DNA from: Elephas maximus indicus
Taxonomy: Eukaryota; Chordata; Mammalia; Proboscidea; Elephantidae
Direction of reading: 5' to 3'
DNA length: 64,000 nt
Assembly: GCF_024166365.1 (NCBI RefSeq)
Contig: NC_064835.1
Coordinates: 60,740,607 to 60,804,606 of the forward strand
Below the pieces are notes generated by a model. That model ran no database searches. It saw only the letters and a program-made list of their open reading frames with translations, and was not told the DNA's origin. A program made the translations under genes and the position numbers. This document shows positions 1 to 10,960 of the stretch, one piece after another (position 1 is the stretch's first letter; the number at the start of each line of letters is the position of its first letter).

Positions 1-2
1 AA

Positions 3-821
3 GCCAAGGAACACACTGATAAAACTGTTGAAGAACTCAAAAAGATTATTCAAGAACATACTGGAAAAATTAATAAGTTGCAAGAATCCATAGAGAGACA
101 ACATGTAGAAATCCAAAAGATTAACAATAAAATAACAGAATTAGACAACACACTAGGAAGTCAGAGGAGCAGACTCGAGCAATTAGAATGCAGACTGGGA
201 CATCTGGAGGACCTGGGAATCAACACCAACATAGCTGAAAAAAAATCAGATAAAAGAATTAAAAAAAATGAAGAAACCCTAAGAATTATGTGGGACTCTA
301 TCAAGAAGGATAACCTGCGGGTGATTGGAGTCCCAGAACAGGGAGGGGGGACAGAAAACACAGAGAAAATAGTTGAAGAACTTCTGACAGAAAACTTCCC
401 TGACATCATGAAAGACGAAAGGATATCTATCCAAGATGCTCATCGAACCCCATTTAAGATTGATCCAAAAAGAAAAACACCAAGACATATTATCATCAAA
501 CTCACCAAAACCAAAGATAAACAGAAAATTTTAAAAGCAGCCAGGGAGAAAAGAAAGGTTTCCTTCAAGGGAGAATCAATAAGAATATGTTCTGACTACT
601 CAGCAGAAACCATGCAGGCAAGAAGGGAATGGGACGACATATACAGAACACTGAAGGAGAAAAACTGCCAACCAAGGATCATATATCCAGCAAAACTCTC
701 TCTGAAATATGAAGGCGAAATTAAGATATTTACAGACAAACACAAGTTTAGAGAATTTGCAAAAACCAAACCAAAGCTACAAGAAATACTAAAGGATATT
801 GTTTGGTCAGAGAACCAATAA
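3..821 (+). CDS. L1 ORF1 protein (ORF1p), N-terminus off window
   Basis: RNA-binding chaperone that trimerises and coats L1 RNA in the cytoplasmic RNP. The frame is open from position 3 to the TAA at 819-821, giving 272 visible codons; mammalian ORF1p is about 340 residues, so some 60-70 N-terminal residues are missing. The visible start is Lys/Glu-rich with heptad-like hydrophobics (coiled coil), followed by the RRM core with the signature NLRVIGVPE near 309-335. The C-terminal domain has TPRHIIIKL, AAREKRKVSFKG and SAETMQARREW, conserved in mammalian ORF1p. No internal stop or frameshift is seen. A TTG-initiated shorter reading (78) has no biological meaning because the frame continues upstream. 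Confidence 0.95.
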   Translation, partial: AKEHTDKTVEELKKIIQEHTGKINKLQESIERQHVEIQKINNKITELDNTLGSQRSRLEQLECRLGHLEDLGINTNIAEKKSDKRIKKNEETLRIMWDSIKKDNLRVIGVPEQGGGTENTEKIVEELLTENFPDIMKDERISIQDAHRTPFKIDPKRKTPRHIIIKLTKTKDKQKILKAAREKRKVSFKGESIRICSDYSAETMQARREWDDIYRTLKEKNCQPRIIYPAKLSLKYEGEIKIFTDKHKFREFAKTKPKLQEILKDIVWSENQ

Positions 822-1016
822 TATCAGATATCAGCACAACACAAGGTCACAAAACAGAACGTCCTGATATCAACTCAAATAGGGAAATCACAAAAACAAA
901 CAAATTAAGATTAATTAAAAAAAAAATACACATAACAGGGAATCATGGAAGTCAATAGGTAAAAGATCACAATAATCAAAAAGAGGGACTAAATACAGGA
1001 GGCATTGAACTGCCAT

Positions 1017-1283
1017 ATGGAGAGTGATACAAGGCGATATAGAACAATACAAGTTAGGTTTTTACTTAGAAAAATAGGGGTATATAATGAGGTAACCACA
1101 AAAAGGTATAACAACTCTATAACTCAAGACAAAAACCAAGAAAAACGTAACGACTCAACTAACATAAAGTCAAACACTATGAAAGTGAGGATCTCACAAT
1201 TTACTAAGAAAAACGCCTCAGCACAAAAAAGTATGTGGAAAAATGAAATTGTCAACAACACACATAAAAAGGCATCAAAATGA
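1017..1283 (+). CDS. Small ORF in L1 inter-ORF spacer, overlapping ORF2 start
   Basis: An ATG-initiated frame of 88 codons (stop at 990-992 upstream) fills most of the spacer between ORF1 and ORF2. Its TGA at 1281-1283 overlaps the ORF2 ATG at 1280-1282 in an ATGA arrangement. The product would be basic and Asn/Lys/Thr-rich (begins [10 protein letters not shown]), with no domain I recognise. Human and mouse L1 have spacers of tens of bases or less, so a ~460-bp spacer is itself unusual. Overlapping stop/start could serve termination-reinitiation into ORF2, which is how ORF2 is thought to be translated. It may equally be a chance frame in A-rich DNA, since A-rich sequence has few TGA/TAG codons. 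Confidence 0.3.
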   Translation: MESDTRRYRTIQVRFLLRKIGVYNEVTTKRYNNSITQDKNQEKRNDSTNIKSNTMKVRISQFTKKNASAQKSMWKNEIVNNTHKKASK

Positions 1284-4200
1284 CAGCACTAAAAACTTAT
1301 TTATCTATAATTACCCTGAATGTAAATGGACTAAATGCACCCATAAAGAGACAGAGAGTCACAGACTGGATAAAGAAACACGATCCATCTATATGCTGCC
1401 TACAAGAGACACACCTTAGACTTAGAGACACAAACAAACTAAAACTCAAAGGATGGAAAAAAGTATATCAAGCAAACAATAAGCAAAAAAGAAGAGGAGT
1501 AGCAATATTAATTTCTGACAAAATAGACTTTAGACTTAAATCCACCACAAAGGATAAAGAAGGACACTATATAATGATAAAAGGTACAATTGATCAGGAA
1601 GACATAACCATATTAAATATTTACGCACCCAATGACAGGGCTGCAAGATATATAAATCAAATTTTAACAGAACTGAAAAGCGAGATAGATACCTCCACAA
1701 TTATAGTAGGAGACTTCAACACACCCCTTTCGGAGAAGGACAGGACATCCAGTAAGAAGCTCAACAGAGACACGGAAGATCTAATTACAACAATCAACCA
1801 ACTTGACCTCATTGACTTATACAGAACTCTCCACCCAACTGCTGCAAAATATACTTTTTTTTCTAGCGCACATGGAACATTCTCTAGAATAGACCACATA
1901 TTAGGTCATAAAACAAACCTTTGCAGAGTCCAAAACATCGAAATATTACAAAGCATCTTCTCAGACCACAAGGCAATAAAACTAGAGATCAATAACAGAA
2001 GAACGAGGGAAAAGAAATCAAATACTTGGAAAATGAACAATACCCTCCTGAAAAAAGACTGGGTTATAGAAGACATCAAGGAGGGAATAAGGAAATTCAT
2101 AGAAAGCAACGAGAATGAAAATACTTCCTATCAAAACCTCTGGGACACAGCAAAAGCAATGCTCAGAGGTCAATTTATATCAATAAATGCACACATACAA
2201 AAAGAAGAAAGAGCCAAAATCAGAGAACTGTCCCTACAACTTGAACAAATAGAAAGTGAGCAACAAAAGAATACATCAGGCACCAGAAGAAAACAAATAA
2301 TAAAAATTAGAGCTGAACTAAATGAATTAGAGAACAGAAAAACAATTGAAAGAATTAACAAAGCCAAAAGCTGGTTCTTTGAAAAAATTAACAAAATTGA
2401 TAAACCATTGGCTAGACTGACTAAAGAAATACAGGAAAGGAAACAAATAACCCGAATAAGAAATGAGAAGGACCACATCACAACAGAACCAAATGAAATT
2501 AAAAGAATCATTTCAGATTATTATGAAAAATTGTACTCTAACAAATTTGAAAACCTAGAAGAAATGGATGAATTCCTTGAAAAACACTACCTACCTAAAC
2601 TAACACATTCAGAAGCAGAGCAACTAAATAGACCCATAACAAAAAAAGAGATTGAAACGGTAATCAAAAAACTCCCAACAAAAAAAAGTCCTGGCCCGGA
2701 CGGCTTCACTGCAGAGTTCTACCAAATTTTCAGAGAAGAGTTAACACCACTACTACTAAAGGTATTCCAAAGCATAGAAAATGACGGAATACTACCCAAC
2801 TCATTCTATGAAGCCACCATCTCCCTGATACCAAAACCAGGTAAAGACATTACAAAAAAAGAAAATTATAGACCTATATCCCTCATGAACATTGATGCAA
2901 AAATCCTCAACAAAATTCTAGCCAATAGAATCCAACAACACATCAAAAAAATAATTCACCCTGATCAAGTGGGATTTATACCAGGTATGCAAGGCTGGTT
3001 TAATATCAGAAAAACCATTAATGTAATCCATCACATAAATAAAACAAAAGACAAAAACCACATGATCTTATCAATTGATGCAGAAAAGGCATTTGACAAA
3101 GTCCAACACCCATTTATGATAAAAACTCTTACCAAAATAGGAATTGAAGGAAAATTCCTCAACATAATAAAGGGCATCTATGCAAAGCCAACGGCCAATA
3201 TCACTCTAAATGGAGAGAACCTGAAAGCATTTCCCTTGAGAACGGGAACCAGACAAGGATGCCCTTTATCACCGCTCTTATTCAACATCGTGTTGGAAGT
3301 CTTAGCCAGGGCAATCAGGCTAGACAAAGAAATAAAAGGTATCCGGATTGGCAAGGAAGAAGTAAAGTTATCACTATTTGCAGATGACATGATTATATAC
3401 ACAGAAAACCCTAAGGAATCCTCCAGAAAACTACTGAAACTAATAGAAGAGTTTGGCAGAGTCTCAGGTTATAAAATAAACATAGAAAAATCACTTGGAT
3501 TCCTCTACATCAACAAAAAGAACACCGAAGAGGAAATCACCAAATCAATACCATTCACAGTAGCCCCCAAGAAGATAAGATACTTAGGAATAAATCTTAC
3601 CAAGGATGTAAAAGACCTATACAAAGAAAACTACAAAGCTCTACTACAAGAAATTCAAAAGGACATACTTAAGTGGAAAAACATACCTTGCTCATGGATA
3701 GGAAGACTTAACATAGTAAAAATGTCTATTCTACCAAAAGCCATCTATACATTTAACGCACTTCCGATCCAAATTCCAATGTCATATTTTAAGGGGATAG
3801 AGAAACAAATCACCAATTTCATATGGAAGGGAAAGAAGCCCCGGATAAGCAAAGCACTACTGAAAAAGAAGAAGAAAGTGGGAGGCCTCACCTTACCTGA
3901 CTTCAGAACCTATTATACAGCCACAGTAGTCAAAACAGCCTGGTATTGGTACAACAACAGACACATAGACCAATGGAACAGAATTGAGAACCCAGACATA
4001 GATCCATCCACGTATGAGCAGCTGATATTTGACAAAGGACCAGTGTCAATTAACTGGGGAAAAGACAGCCTTTTTAACAAATGGTGCTGGCATAACTGGA
4101 TATCCATTTGCAAAAAAATGAAACAGGACCCATACCTCACACCATGCACAAAAACTAACTCCAAGTGGATCAAAGACCTAAACATAAAGACTAAAACGAT

Positions 4201-5095
4201 AAAGATCATGGAAGAAAAAATTGGGACAACCCTAGGAGCCCTAATACAAGGTATAAACAGAATACAAAACATTACCAAAAATGATGAAGAGAAACCCGAT
4301 AACTGGGAGCTCCTAAAAATCAAACACCTATGCTCATCTAAAGACTTCACCAAAAGAGTAAAAAGACCACCTACAGATTGGGAAAGAATTTTCAGCTATG
4401 ACATCTCCGACCAGCGCCTGATCTCTAAAATCTACATGATTCTGTCAAAACTCAACCACAAAAAGACAAACAACCCAATCAAGAAGTGGGCAAAGGATAT
4501 GAACACACATTTCTCTAAAGAAGATATTCAGGCAGCCAACAGATACATGAGAAAATGCTCTCGATCATTAGCCATTAGAGAAATGCAAATTAAAACTACG
4601 ATGAGATTCCATCTCACACCAGCAAGGCTGGCATTAATCCAAAAAACACAAAATAATAAATGTTGGAGAGGCTGCGGAGAGATTGGAACTCTCATACACT
4701 GCTGGTGGGAATGTAAAATGGTACAACCACTTTGGAAATCTATCTGGCGTTATCTTAAACAGTTAGAAATAGAACTACCATACAACCCAGAAATCCCACT
4801 CCTCGGAATATACCCTAGAGATACAAGAGCCTTCATACAAACAGATATATGCACACCCATGTTTATTGCAGCTCTGTTTACAATAGCAAAAAGTTGGAAG
4901 CAACCAAGGTGTCCATCAACGGATGAATGGGTAAATAAATTGTGGTATATTCACACAATGGAATACTACGCATCGATAAAGAACAGTGACGAATCTCTGA
5001 AACATTTCATAACGTGGAGGAACCTGGAAGGCATTATGCTGAGCGAAATGAGTCAGAGGCAAAAGGACAAATATTGTATAAGACCACTATTATAA
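1280..5095 (+). CDS. L1 ORF2 protein: endonuclease-reverse transcriptase, intact
   Basis: Drives target-primed reverse transcription: the endonuclease nicks genomic T/A-rich sites and the RT copies L1 RNA there. 1271 codons without interruption (human ORF2p is about 1275). The APE-like endonuclease is N-terminal with N14, E43 (CLQETHL), D145 (GDFN at 1709-1720) and H230 (SDH at 1961-1969), the catalytic positions in human numbering. The RT domain carries the active site FADD at residues 700-703 (3377-3388), plus [19 protein letters not shown] and [13 protein letters not shown]. The C-terminal CX3CX7HX4C zinc knuckle is complete (C1128, C1132, H1140, C1145). Every catalytic residue I can check is present, so the protein is predicted to be functional. 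The start was chosen at [18 protein letters not shown], which aligns with the family N-terminus. Confidence 0.97.
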   Translation: MTALKTYLSIITLNVNGLNAPIKRQRVTDWIKKHDPSICCLQETHLRLRDTNKLKLKGWKKVYQANNKQKRRGVAILISDKIDFRLKSTTKDKEGHYIMIKGTIDQEDITILNIYAPNDRAARYINQILTELKSEIDTSTIIVGDFNTPLSEKDRTSSKKLNRDTEDLITTINQLDLIDLYRTLHPTAAKYTFFSSAHGTFSRIDHILGHKTNLCRVQNIEILQSIFSDHKAIKLEINNRRTREKKSNTWKMNNTLLKKDWVIEDIKEGIRKFIESNENENTSYQNLWDTAKAMLRGQFISINAHIQKEERAKIRELSLQLEQIESEQQKNTSGTRRKQIIKIRAELNELENRKTIERINKAKSWFFEKINKIDKPLARLTKEIQERKQITRIRNEKDHITTEPNEIKRIISDYYEKLYSNKFENLEEMDEFLEKHYLPKLTHSEAEQLNRPITKKEIETVIKKLPTKKSPGPDGFTAEFYQIFREELTPLLLKVFQSIENDGILPNSFYEATISLIPKPGKDITKKENYRPISLMNIDAKILNKILANRIQQHIKKIIHPDQVGFIPGMQGWFNIRKTINVIHHINKTKDKNHMILSIDAEKAFDKVQHPFMIKTLTKIGIEGKFLNIIKGIYAKPTANITLNGENLKAFPLRTGTRQGCPLSPLLFNIVLEVLARAIRLDKEIKGIRIGKEEVKLSLFADDMIIYTENPKESSRKLLKLIEEFGRVSGYKINIEKSLGFLYINKKNTEEEITKSIPFTVAPKKIRYLGINLTKDVKDLYKENYKALLQEIQKDILKWKNIPCSWIGRLNIVKMSILPKAIYTFNALPIQIPMSYFKGIEKQITNFIWKGKKPRISKALLKKKKKVGGLTLPDFRTYYTATVVKTAWYWYNNRHIDQWNRIENPDIDPSTYEQLIFDKGPVSINWGKDSLFNKWCWHNWISICKKMKQDPYLTPCTKTNSKWIKDLNIKTKTIKIMEEKIGTTLGALIQGINRIQNITKNDEEKPDNWELLKIKHLCSSKDFTKRVKRPPTDWERIFSYDISDQRLISKIYMILSKLNHKKTNNPIKKWAKDMNTHFSKEDIQAANRYMRKCSRSLAIREMQIKTTMRFHLTPARLALIQKTQNNKCWRGCGEIGTLIHCWWECKMVQPLWKSIWRYLKQLEIELPYNPEIPLLGIYPRDTRAFIQTDICTPMFIAALFTIAKSWKQPRCPSTDEWVNKLWYIHTMEYYASIKNSDESLKHFITWRNLEGIMLSEMSQRQKDKYCIRPLL

Positions 5096-5145
5096 GATCT
5101 TGAGAAATAGTAAACCTGAGAAGAACACATACTTTTGTGGTTACG

Positions 5146-5175
5146 AGGGGGGGAGGGAGGGAGGGTGGGAGAGGG
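5146..5175 (+). other. G-rich tract (potential G-quadruplex) in L1 3' UTR
   Basis: Seven consecutive G followed by repeated GGGA/GGGT runs, giving at least four GGG tracts with 1-nt spacers, shortly downstream of the ORF2 stop. A purine/G-rich tract at this place is a known conserved feature of mammalian L1 3' UTRs. Confidence 0.75.
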
Positions 5176-6077
5176 TTTTTTTATTGATTAATCAGTAGAT
5201 AAGAACTGCTTTAGGTGAAGGGAAAGACAACACTCAATACATGGAAGGTCAGCTCAATTGGACTGGACCAAAAGCAAAGAAGTTTCCGGGATAAAATGAA
5301 TGCTTCAAAGCTCAGCGGAGCAAGCGCGGGGGTCTGGGGAACATGGTTTGCGGGGACTTCTAAGTCAATTGGCAAAATAATTCTATTATGAAATCATTCT
5401 GCATCCCACTTTGAAATGTGGCGTCTGGGGTCTTAAATGCTAACAAGCAGCCATCTAAGATGCAGCAATTGGTCTCAACCCACCTGGAGCAAAGGAAAAT
5501 GAAGAACACCAAGCCCACATGACAACTAAGAGCCCAAGAGACAGAAAGGGCCACATGAACCAGAGACCTACATCATCCTGAGACCAGAAGAACTAGTTGG
5601 TGCCCGGCCACAATCGATGACTGCCCTGACAGGGAGCTCAGCAGAGGACCCCTGAGGGAGCAGGAGAGCAGTGGGATGCAGACCCCAAATTCTCATAAGA
5701 AGACCAAACTTAATGGTCTGACTGAGACTGGAGGAATCCCGGCGGTCATGCTCTCCAGACCTTCTGTTGACACAGGACAGGAACCATCCCTGAAGACAAC
5801 TCATCAGACATGAAAGGGACTGGTCAGCGGGTGGGAGAGAGACGCTGATGAAGAGTGAGCTAATTATATCAGGTGTACACTTGAGATTGTGTTGGCAACT
5901 CTTGTCTGGAGGGGGGATGGGAGGATAGAGAGAGAGGGAAGCCGGCAAAATTGTCAAGAAAGGAGAGACTGAAAGGGCTGACTCAAGACGGGGAGAGTAA
6001 GTGGGAGTAGGGAGTGAGATGTATGTAAACTTATATGTGACAGACTGATTGGATTTGTAAACGTTCACTTGAAGCTT

Positions 6078-6083
6078 AATAAA
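6078..6083 (+). promoter_or_regulatory. L1 polyadenylation signal AATAAA
   Basis: Canonical hexamer nine bases before the first L1 poly(A) tract. It lies in sense inside TACR1 intron 2 and so could also act on the host transcript. Confidence 0.8.
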
Positions 6084-6111
6084 AGTTATTATAAAAAAAA
6101 AAAAAAAAAAA

Positions 6112-6202
6112 GTAAGGAGAAGATTACCATACAGCCCTGCTCTCTCAAAACAATACTAAATAAAATTTTGGAAAAATCTAAAAAAAAAAAAAAAAAAAAA
6201 AA
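6112..6202 (+). mobile_element. Putative L1 3' transduction with second poly(A)
   Basis: After the L1 poly(A) comes a 68-bp non-L1 segment (6112-6179) with its own AATAAA at 6159-6164, then a pure A23 tract (6180-6202). Two tails, each preceded by its own signal, is the classic layout when L1 transcription reads through its weak signal and ends at a downstream host signal. The insert ends exactly where an older L1 3' end begins (6203). The flanking duplication that would prove it is off the left edge. Confidence 0.65.
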
Positions 6203-6816
6203 GCCTGTGAGCAGCCATCTAAGATATTCCACTGGTCTCGCCCCTTCAGGAGCAAGGAAGAATGAAGAAAACTAAAGACACAAGGGAAAGAGTAGTCCAA
6301 AGGACTAATGGACCACAATTACCACAGCCTTTACCAGACTGAGTCCAGTACAGCTAGATGGTGCCTGGCTACCACCACTGACTGCTCTGACATGGATCAC
6401 AATAGAGGGTCCCAGACAAAGCTGGAGAAAAATGTAGAACAAAATTCTAACTCAAAAAGAAAGACCAGACGTATTGGCCTGACAGAGACTGGAGAAACCC
6501 TGAGAGTATGGCCCGCGGACACTCAGCTCAGTAATGAGGCCACTACTGAGGTTCACCCTTCAGCCAGATTGAACAGGCCCATGGAACAAAACAAGACTAA
6601 AGGGGTGCACCAGCCCTGGGGCAGGGACTGGAAGGCAGGAGGGAACAGGAAAGGTGGTAATAGGGAACCCAGGGTTGAGAAGGGAGAGTGTTGACATGTC
6701 ATGGAGTTGTTAACCAATGTCGTACAATAATGTGTGTACTAACTGATGAAAAACTAGTTTGTTCTGTAAACCTTCATCTAAATTTTAATAAAACAAACAA
6801 AAGAAAAAAAAAAAAG
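6203..6816 (+). mobile_element. Older L1 3' end, same strand
   Basis: Diverged copy of the L1 3' UTR, beginning at the block corresponding to about 5442 of the young element and ending with AATAAA (6787-6792) and an interrupted A-rich tail. No coding part is present. Its abrupt start next to the young L1 tail fits either 5' truncation or the young L1 having inserted into it. Confidence 0.8.
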
Positions 6817-8428
6817 AAGAGAACTTTGTGAAATGGCAATATTAAATCAATTTCTAAATTTGCTATTTTAAAAATATTGTGAGGATCTCATTTTTAGTTT
6901 GGAAAACCTCGTGACCAGGCTGGCCAGCTCATTCTCATTTTTATACCCACCCTACAAGTCAAAAAAAAAAAAAAAAAAAATTCAATCTTCATACTTTGAA
7001 AAATACACCTTAATACTGACCCGGGGGCCAGGTTTGGATGTATCCTTGAACTCCTTGGTGCTCTTTGTGGGCACATGGCTATGTAGGAAAACATGGTCCT
7101 TATTTCTCAGCCTGGCCCACTTTTCTCCCCACAGCAGCTCTGCCCTGTACCCAGAGGGATCTCATACATGTGATACCCCAATCTGGACATCCCAGTTCTT
7201 TACATACCTGGTCACCGTAAGCAGCTGCACTTTGGCCACTGCTCAAGCAACATTGGCAGCATTGTCAACTCTTGGGTGGACTGATCAAAAGGAAGATGCC
7301 CACACAGGCCCTGGAAGTGGGTTTGGCCATTGGGGCCGGGAATTTCAGGGTCCCGAGTATAGTAGCATGAGGGTGTGAGGGAGGAGGTGTACTAGTGGGT
7401 ATGTCTCCTTGACCCCACAGACTCCTCATCCTATAGAGGCTGACCTGGTCTTAAGGCATCTAAGTGGGACCCCTATAACACAGGACCCAGGGCAGGGGCC
7501 TCTCTTGCCTGGGTATAAAAATTGAGCTGGGAGCACTAATATCCTTTCTCTTTACCTAATTTAGTGTTGTTTATTAAACATTTGTTAATCCATGTCCTGA
7601 GTTTACATCACGTTTCTCTACTCAATTGTAATTTCCTCCAGGGAAGGCTTGTTTCTGCTTTCATATTCCTCTTGGCTCCTCTAGTGTGGTAAGGGACTGA
7701 TGCATTGATGGATGGATGCATTGATTGACATGCCCATTGTTCTCTCAAGCAATCTGCCAGGTGGCCTGAAATTATGGCAATTTCCCAGTTGGCTTTGTGA
7801 AGACGATCCTTCCCTGATTCCTCCTAATTCACCCATTCTCATGTCATCTCCTCTCTACCCTCATCTGGTCCTTGCCCATGCTACCCTCTCCCAACTTTCC
7901 CCATCCCTGGTATTACAGTTTAGGAAATATTTCATTTGTGGGGGTTCAGTAATAATTACATCAGTAGCACTAATACCTGAAACGTGTGTTCTTTTTTATC
8001 TTCTTAAGTATGTTCATATCTGTTATTTCCATATATCCTCACAACAGCCCCAGGAGACAACAAATGCTCCTATTTTCTTGTCTGGAAGCATGAAAGGATA
8101 AAACATTTATTAAGCTCAAAGGAGTGGTGAATAAAAGAGCCAGAATTAAACCTCTTGTCTTTTATCCCCTCAAGTTAAATGCCCTCCCCCCACCAAAACT
8201 AAGTAATGGCTCAAGACAGCACATCTGTTTTCTGAGCCAGCTAATACTGCTCTTGTATCGTGGGCAATTCAAAATATGTCCAAAGTTCTGTGTTATAAAG
8301 ACATAAAATGTAATTAAAATTGGCTCACTGGACCAATGATTGTGTGTATATTAAAAATCCATATGAAGAGCTATTTCCGAGGATAACAATGGTGATAAGG
8401 TACCAAAGAAATGATCACATGTGTCTCT
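6817..8428. other. Intron 2 sequence, no gene recognised
   Basis: Contains an A20 tract at 6961-6980 and a stretch around 7560-7700 that vaguely resembles an L2 3' end. Open frames here (for example 6899-7378, which runs through the A tract) lack codon structure or known domains. Confidence 0.5.
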
Positions 8429-8566
8429 GTGGTTTCACATATATGCTGTGTGTGTTCACACATGTGCTCTGTGTTCACACATGTGCTCTGCATATGTTCA
8501 CCTGGGTATGTGTGTGTTCACACATATGTTCTGTGTGTTCACACATGTGCTATCTGTGTGTTCAGC
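8429..8566. repeat. TG/CA-rich minisatellite
   Basis: About six imperfect units of roughly 19-25 bp built on 'tgtgttcacacatgtgctct'. Each unit contains or is close to the palindrome CACATGTG. The Cys/His-rich frames across it come only from the repeat. Confidence 0.85.
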
Positions 8567-9611
8567 CTTTTGAGGACCCAGTTTTTTTTCCCAGGATGGA
8601 GTGACGGAACACTACGCTTTTCTCCCTCAGCACATTTCAAAGAGACATTCAGTGTTCCAGGCATTTGAAATGTTCACTATACTCTTATAAATATTTATAC
8701 CAACTTAATTAGAAAGTTCTAATTGCATTTCGATTTCTAATTTCAGTAAGAATTAGCCTCGTTCCACTCTCAATATCCTGAAGTGTAAGTAAATAGACGT
8801 GCAACAACCTTTTGCAAGATTGGAGAGTAACTACTTCCTCCAGTGGTGTGATCTGTGGGCAGCTCAGCTTAATTACTTCAAAACCTGCTTCCGACAGCCT
8901 CCGCTGTGCCTTGTGATGCAGCAACCTGCCTGAGGTGACACAGCTGCTTAGGAAATGTTGAGTGTCAATAAATCAAGTGGTTTCTCCACTCGCAAACTTT
9001 TATTCCCTCCAGATAACCCCAAAACCATCATAGGATTAATCTTCCAGAAGGTTACTGCCAGTGGGTCATCCCCCTGAAGGGTGATCACTCGGAAGATGGC
9101 TGGAAATGACTCACTCCAGAGTGAGACAAAAAGGTATTAAGTCTACAAGCAAAGTCTGGACCCTTCCTAAGATTTAAATGAATTCCATTTGAATACAGAG
9201 GGTGAGCTGGGGGGAATCCTCCATAGAAAGAATAAGTATGAAACAAGTGAAATCAAGGAGGCAGAAAATCACAAGGTATTTTTTGGCAACAAGTTGTCCA
9301 CAGTGACTAGAGATGGGGCACTGCTGGTGGAAGGTGTAGTGAGCGATGAGGCAGGGAAGAGAGCTTGGGCAGGTTAGGACCAGCAGTAGAGGGTGGAAAG
9401 GACAGGACAGGTGGCAGCACTGGTTCAAATCCCAAACTTAACATTTGAACTTTAGCCAGTAGAAAGTAACCCAGCTTGGGGAAGAAAAATTTGGCAAGAG
9501 TGGGTAGGATAGGTTGGAAGGAAGAGACTAGACAGAGAGAGACACTCTAAGGAGACTTTTTGCAATACTGCCATTCAAATGGTGATGGACAACACTACAG
9601 TTGTGTCTGTG
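8567..9611. other. Intron 2 sequence, nothing recognised
   Basis: No repeat family, RNA gene or exon could be identified; frames are short and not conserved-looking. Confidence 0.4.
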
Positions 9612-9802
9612 TGTTGATACAGAACCAGTTGTAGATGAGCCGATTCAGTCTCATGGGAACCCCATGTGTTACAGAGTAGACTGCTCCATAAGTTTTTCTT
9701 GGCTATAATCTTAAGGGAAGCAGATGGCCAGGTGGATTGGAATCACCAACCTTTAGGTTAGTAGTCTAGCACAAACCGTTTGTGCTACATAGGGACCTGT
9801 GT
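9612..9802 (-). mobile_element. AfroSINE, long form
   Basis: Reverse-complement copy: tail block 'gagccgattcagtctcatgg' near its left end and the tRNA-derived head near its right end. Confidence 0.85.
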
Positions 9803-10605
9803 CAACACAGAAAGGGATGTACATCAGAGAAGGAGTAAAAAGGTGTCACATGCAAGAGTTGTGGTATTCATTTTGAGTTATTCCAGAGAACAAAATTGGG
9901 ACCAATGAATAGAACTGACATGAAGACATGGAAGTCAGATGGGTTCCATGTAAAGACAACTTAAAGAATAATTAAACTTGGAAAGTAATGATACAGGCTG
10001 CCTTGTGAGGGGTGAGCACCCCAACACTGGTAGGACCCCAAGCACAGACAATATAGCTGTTTGTAGGGAGCCTGCGGGTGTGTGGTTCAATCTCTATGTT
10101 CACTTTACATGAACTTTAGAATTATTTTGCCACATTTTTCCCTTTACAGTTCTGAGGATCTTTAGGATTTGTGGCTAAACAGACAGTGGGTAGGTGAAGG
10201 AGAATTAAAGGGATGAAGAAATATTGTTTACCCAGTGTCTACAAAAGGCAAGTCATGGTGCTCAGCATTTTGCATGCAACTTGAATATCAGAACAAGGAA
10301 CAAATGAATATTCATGGGTTGGAAACCATTTAGAATTACTATTTCCTTCTCCGACACCCAAAGAAGACCCTTAATTCCTCTGAATACACCCCTACCAGGA
10401 CGATAGTTTCCTCTCTGTGCTACCTCCATGGTGCTGGAAATGGTGTGGATGGTGTGATTGGAACAGGCTGGAATGGAAAATGGGAAAGCAGACCAACATG
10501 CCATTGGACATCTTGCCTAAAAGAACATTATCTTAATAGAAAGGAGAAGTAGTAAATGTAGACAAAAGAGAACTAACAGAAATTAAACTATTACTATTTT
10601 GAAGA
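9803..10605. other. Intron 2 sequence, nothing recognised
   Basis: AT-rich unique-looking sequence without identifiable features. Confidence 0.4.
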
Positions 10606-10960
10606 ATATCAAGTTTTTATCAGGCTCTTACCATAAATCACGTACTATGCTAAGGACTTTAAATGAATAATACCATTTTGCCCTCACAAACTCCTACAAG
10701 GAGAGTTTTAATATAATCTCTATTTTATAGATGAGGAAACCCTGGTGGCGTAGTGGTTAAGTGCTATGTGTTGCTAACCAAAGGGTCGGCAGTTCAAATC
10801 CACCAGGCACTCCTTGGAAACTCTACGGGGCAGTTCTACTCTGTCCTATAAGGTCGCTATGGCACTGGGTTATTTTATAGATATATAAACTGAGGTTCAG
10901 ATAGGTTACTTAGAAATCACACAAGGTCTTACAACTTATCAAAACCATGCAAAATCCATT
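10606..10960 (+). repeat. MIR SINE relic, split by an AfroSINE
   Basis: MIR core 'ttttatagatgaggaaac' before the insertion and 'actgaggttcagataggtta' after it. An ancient pan-mammalian SINE that served as the target of the AfroSINE at 10733-10870. Confidence 0.75.
10733..10870 (+). mobile_element. AfroSINE inserted in MIR with target-site duplication
   Basis: Head 'aaccctggtggcgtagtggt', B-box-like 'gcagttcaaatccaccag', shortened tail. Flanked by a 12-bp direct repeat tattttatagat at 10721-10732 and 10871-10882. Confidence 0.9.

Larger units (their letters stand above)
5096..6111 (+). other. L1 3' UTR and first poly(A) tail
   Basis: Non-coding sequence after the ORF2 stop, ending in AATAAA at 6078-6083 and a 19-nt A tract at 6093-6111. 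Its distal half is clearly homologous to two other L1 3' ends in this window (6203-6816 and 55793-56262), sharing the blocks 'agcagccatctaaga', 'gactgccctgaca' and 'gtctgactgagactgga', which shows a succession of related afrotherian L1 subfamilies. Confidence 0.9.
1..6202 (+). mobile_element. Young LINE-1 element, 3' 6.2 kb (5' end off window)
   Basis: A nearly complete autonomous L1 retrotransposon. Visible in order: ORF1 (open from the left edge to 821), an unusually long inter-ORF spacer of 458 bp, a full ORF2 (1280-5095), a ~1 kb 3' UTR, a first poly(A) at 6093-6111, and a second tailed segment to 6202. Neither ORF contains a stop or frameshift, which is unusual for a random genomic L1 and suggests a recent insertion. 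It lies in TACR1 intron 2 in the same orientation as the gene. The 5' UTR promoter, ORF1 start and upstream target-site duplication are outside the window, so full length and activity cannot be shown. Confidence 0.95.

Noticed and set aside
5568..6068. 166-codon minus-strand frame
   Set aside because: It is the antisense of the L1 3' UTR; purine bias on one strand removes stops from the other. No domain and no comparable frame in the related L1 3' ends.
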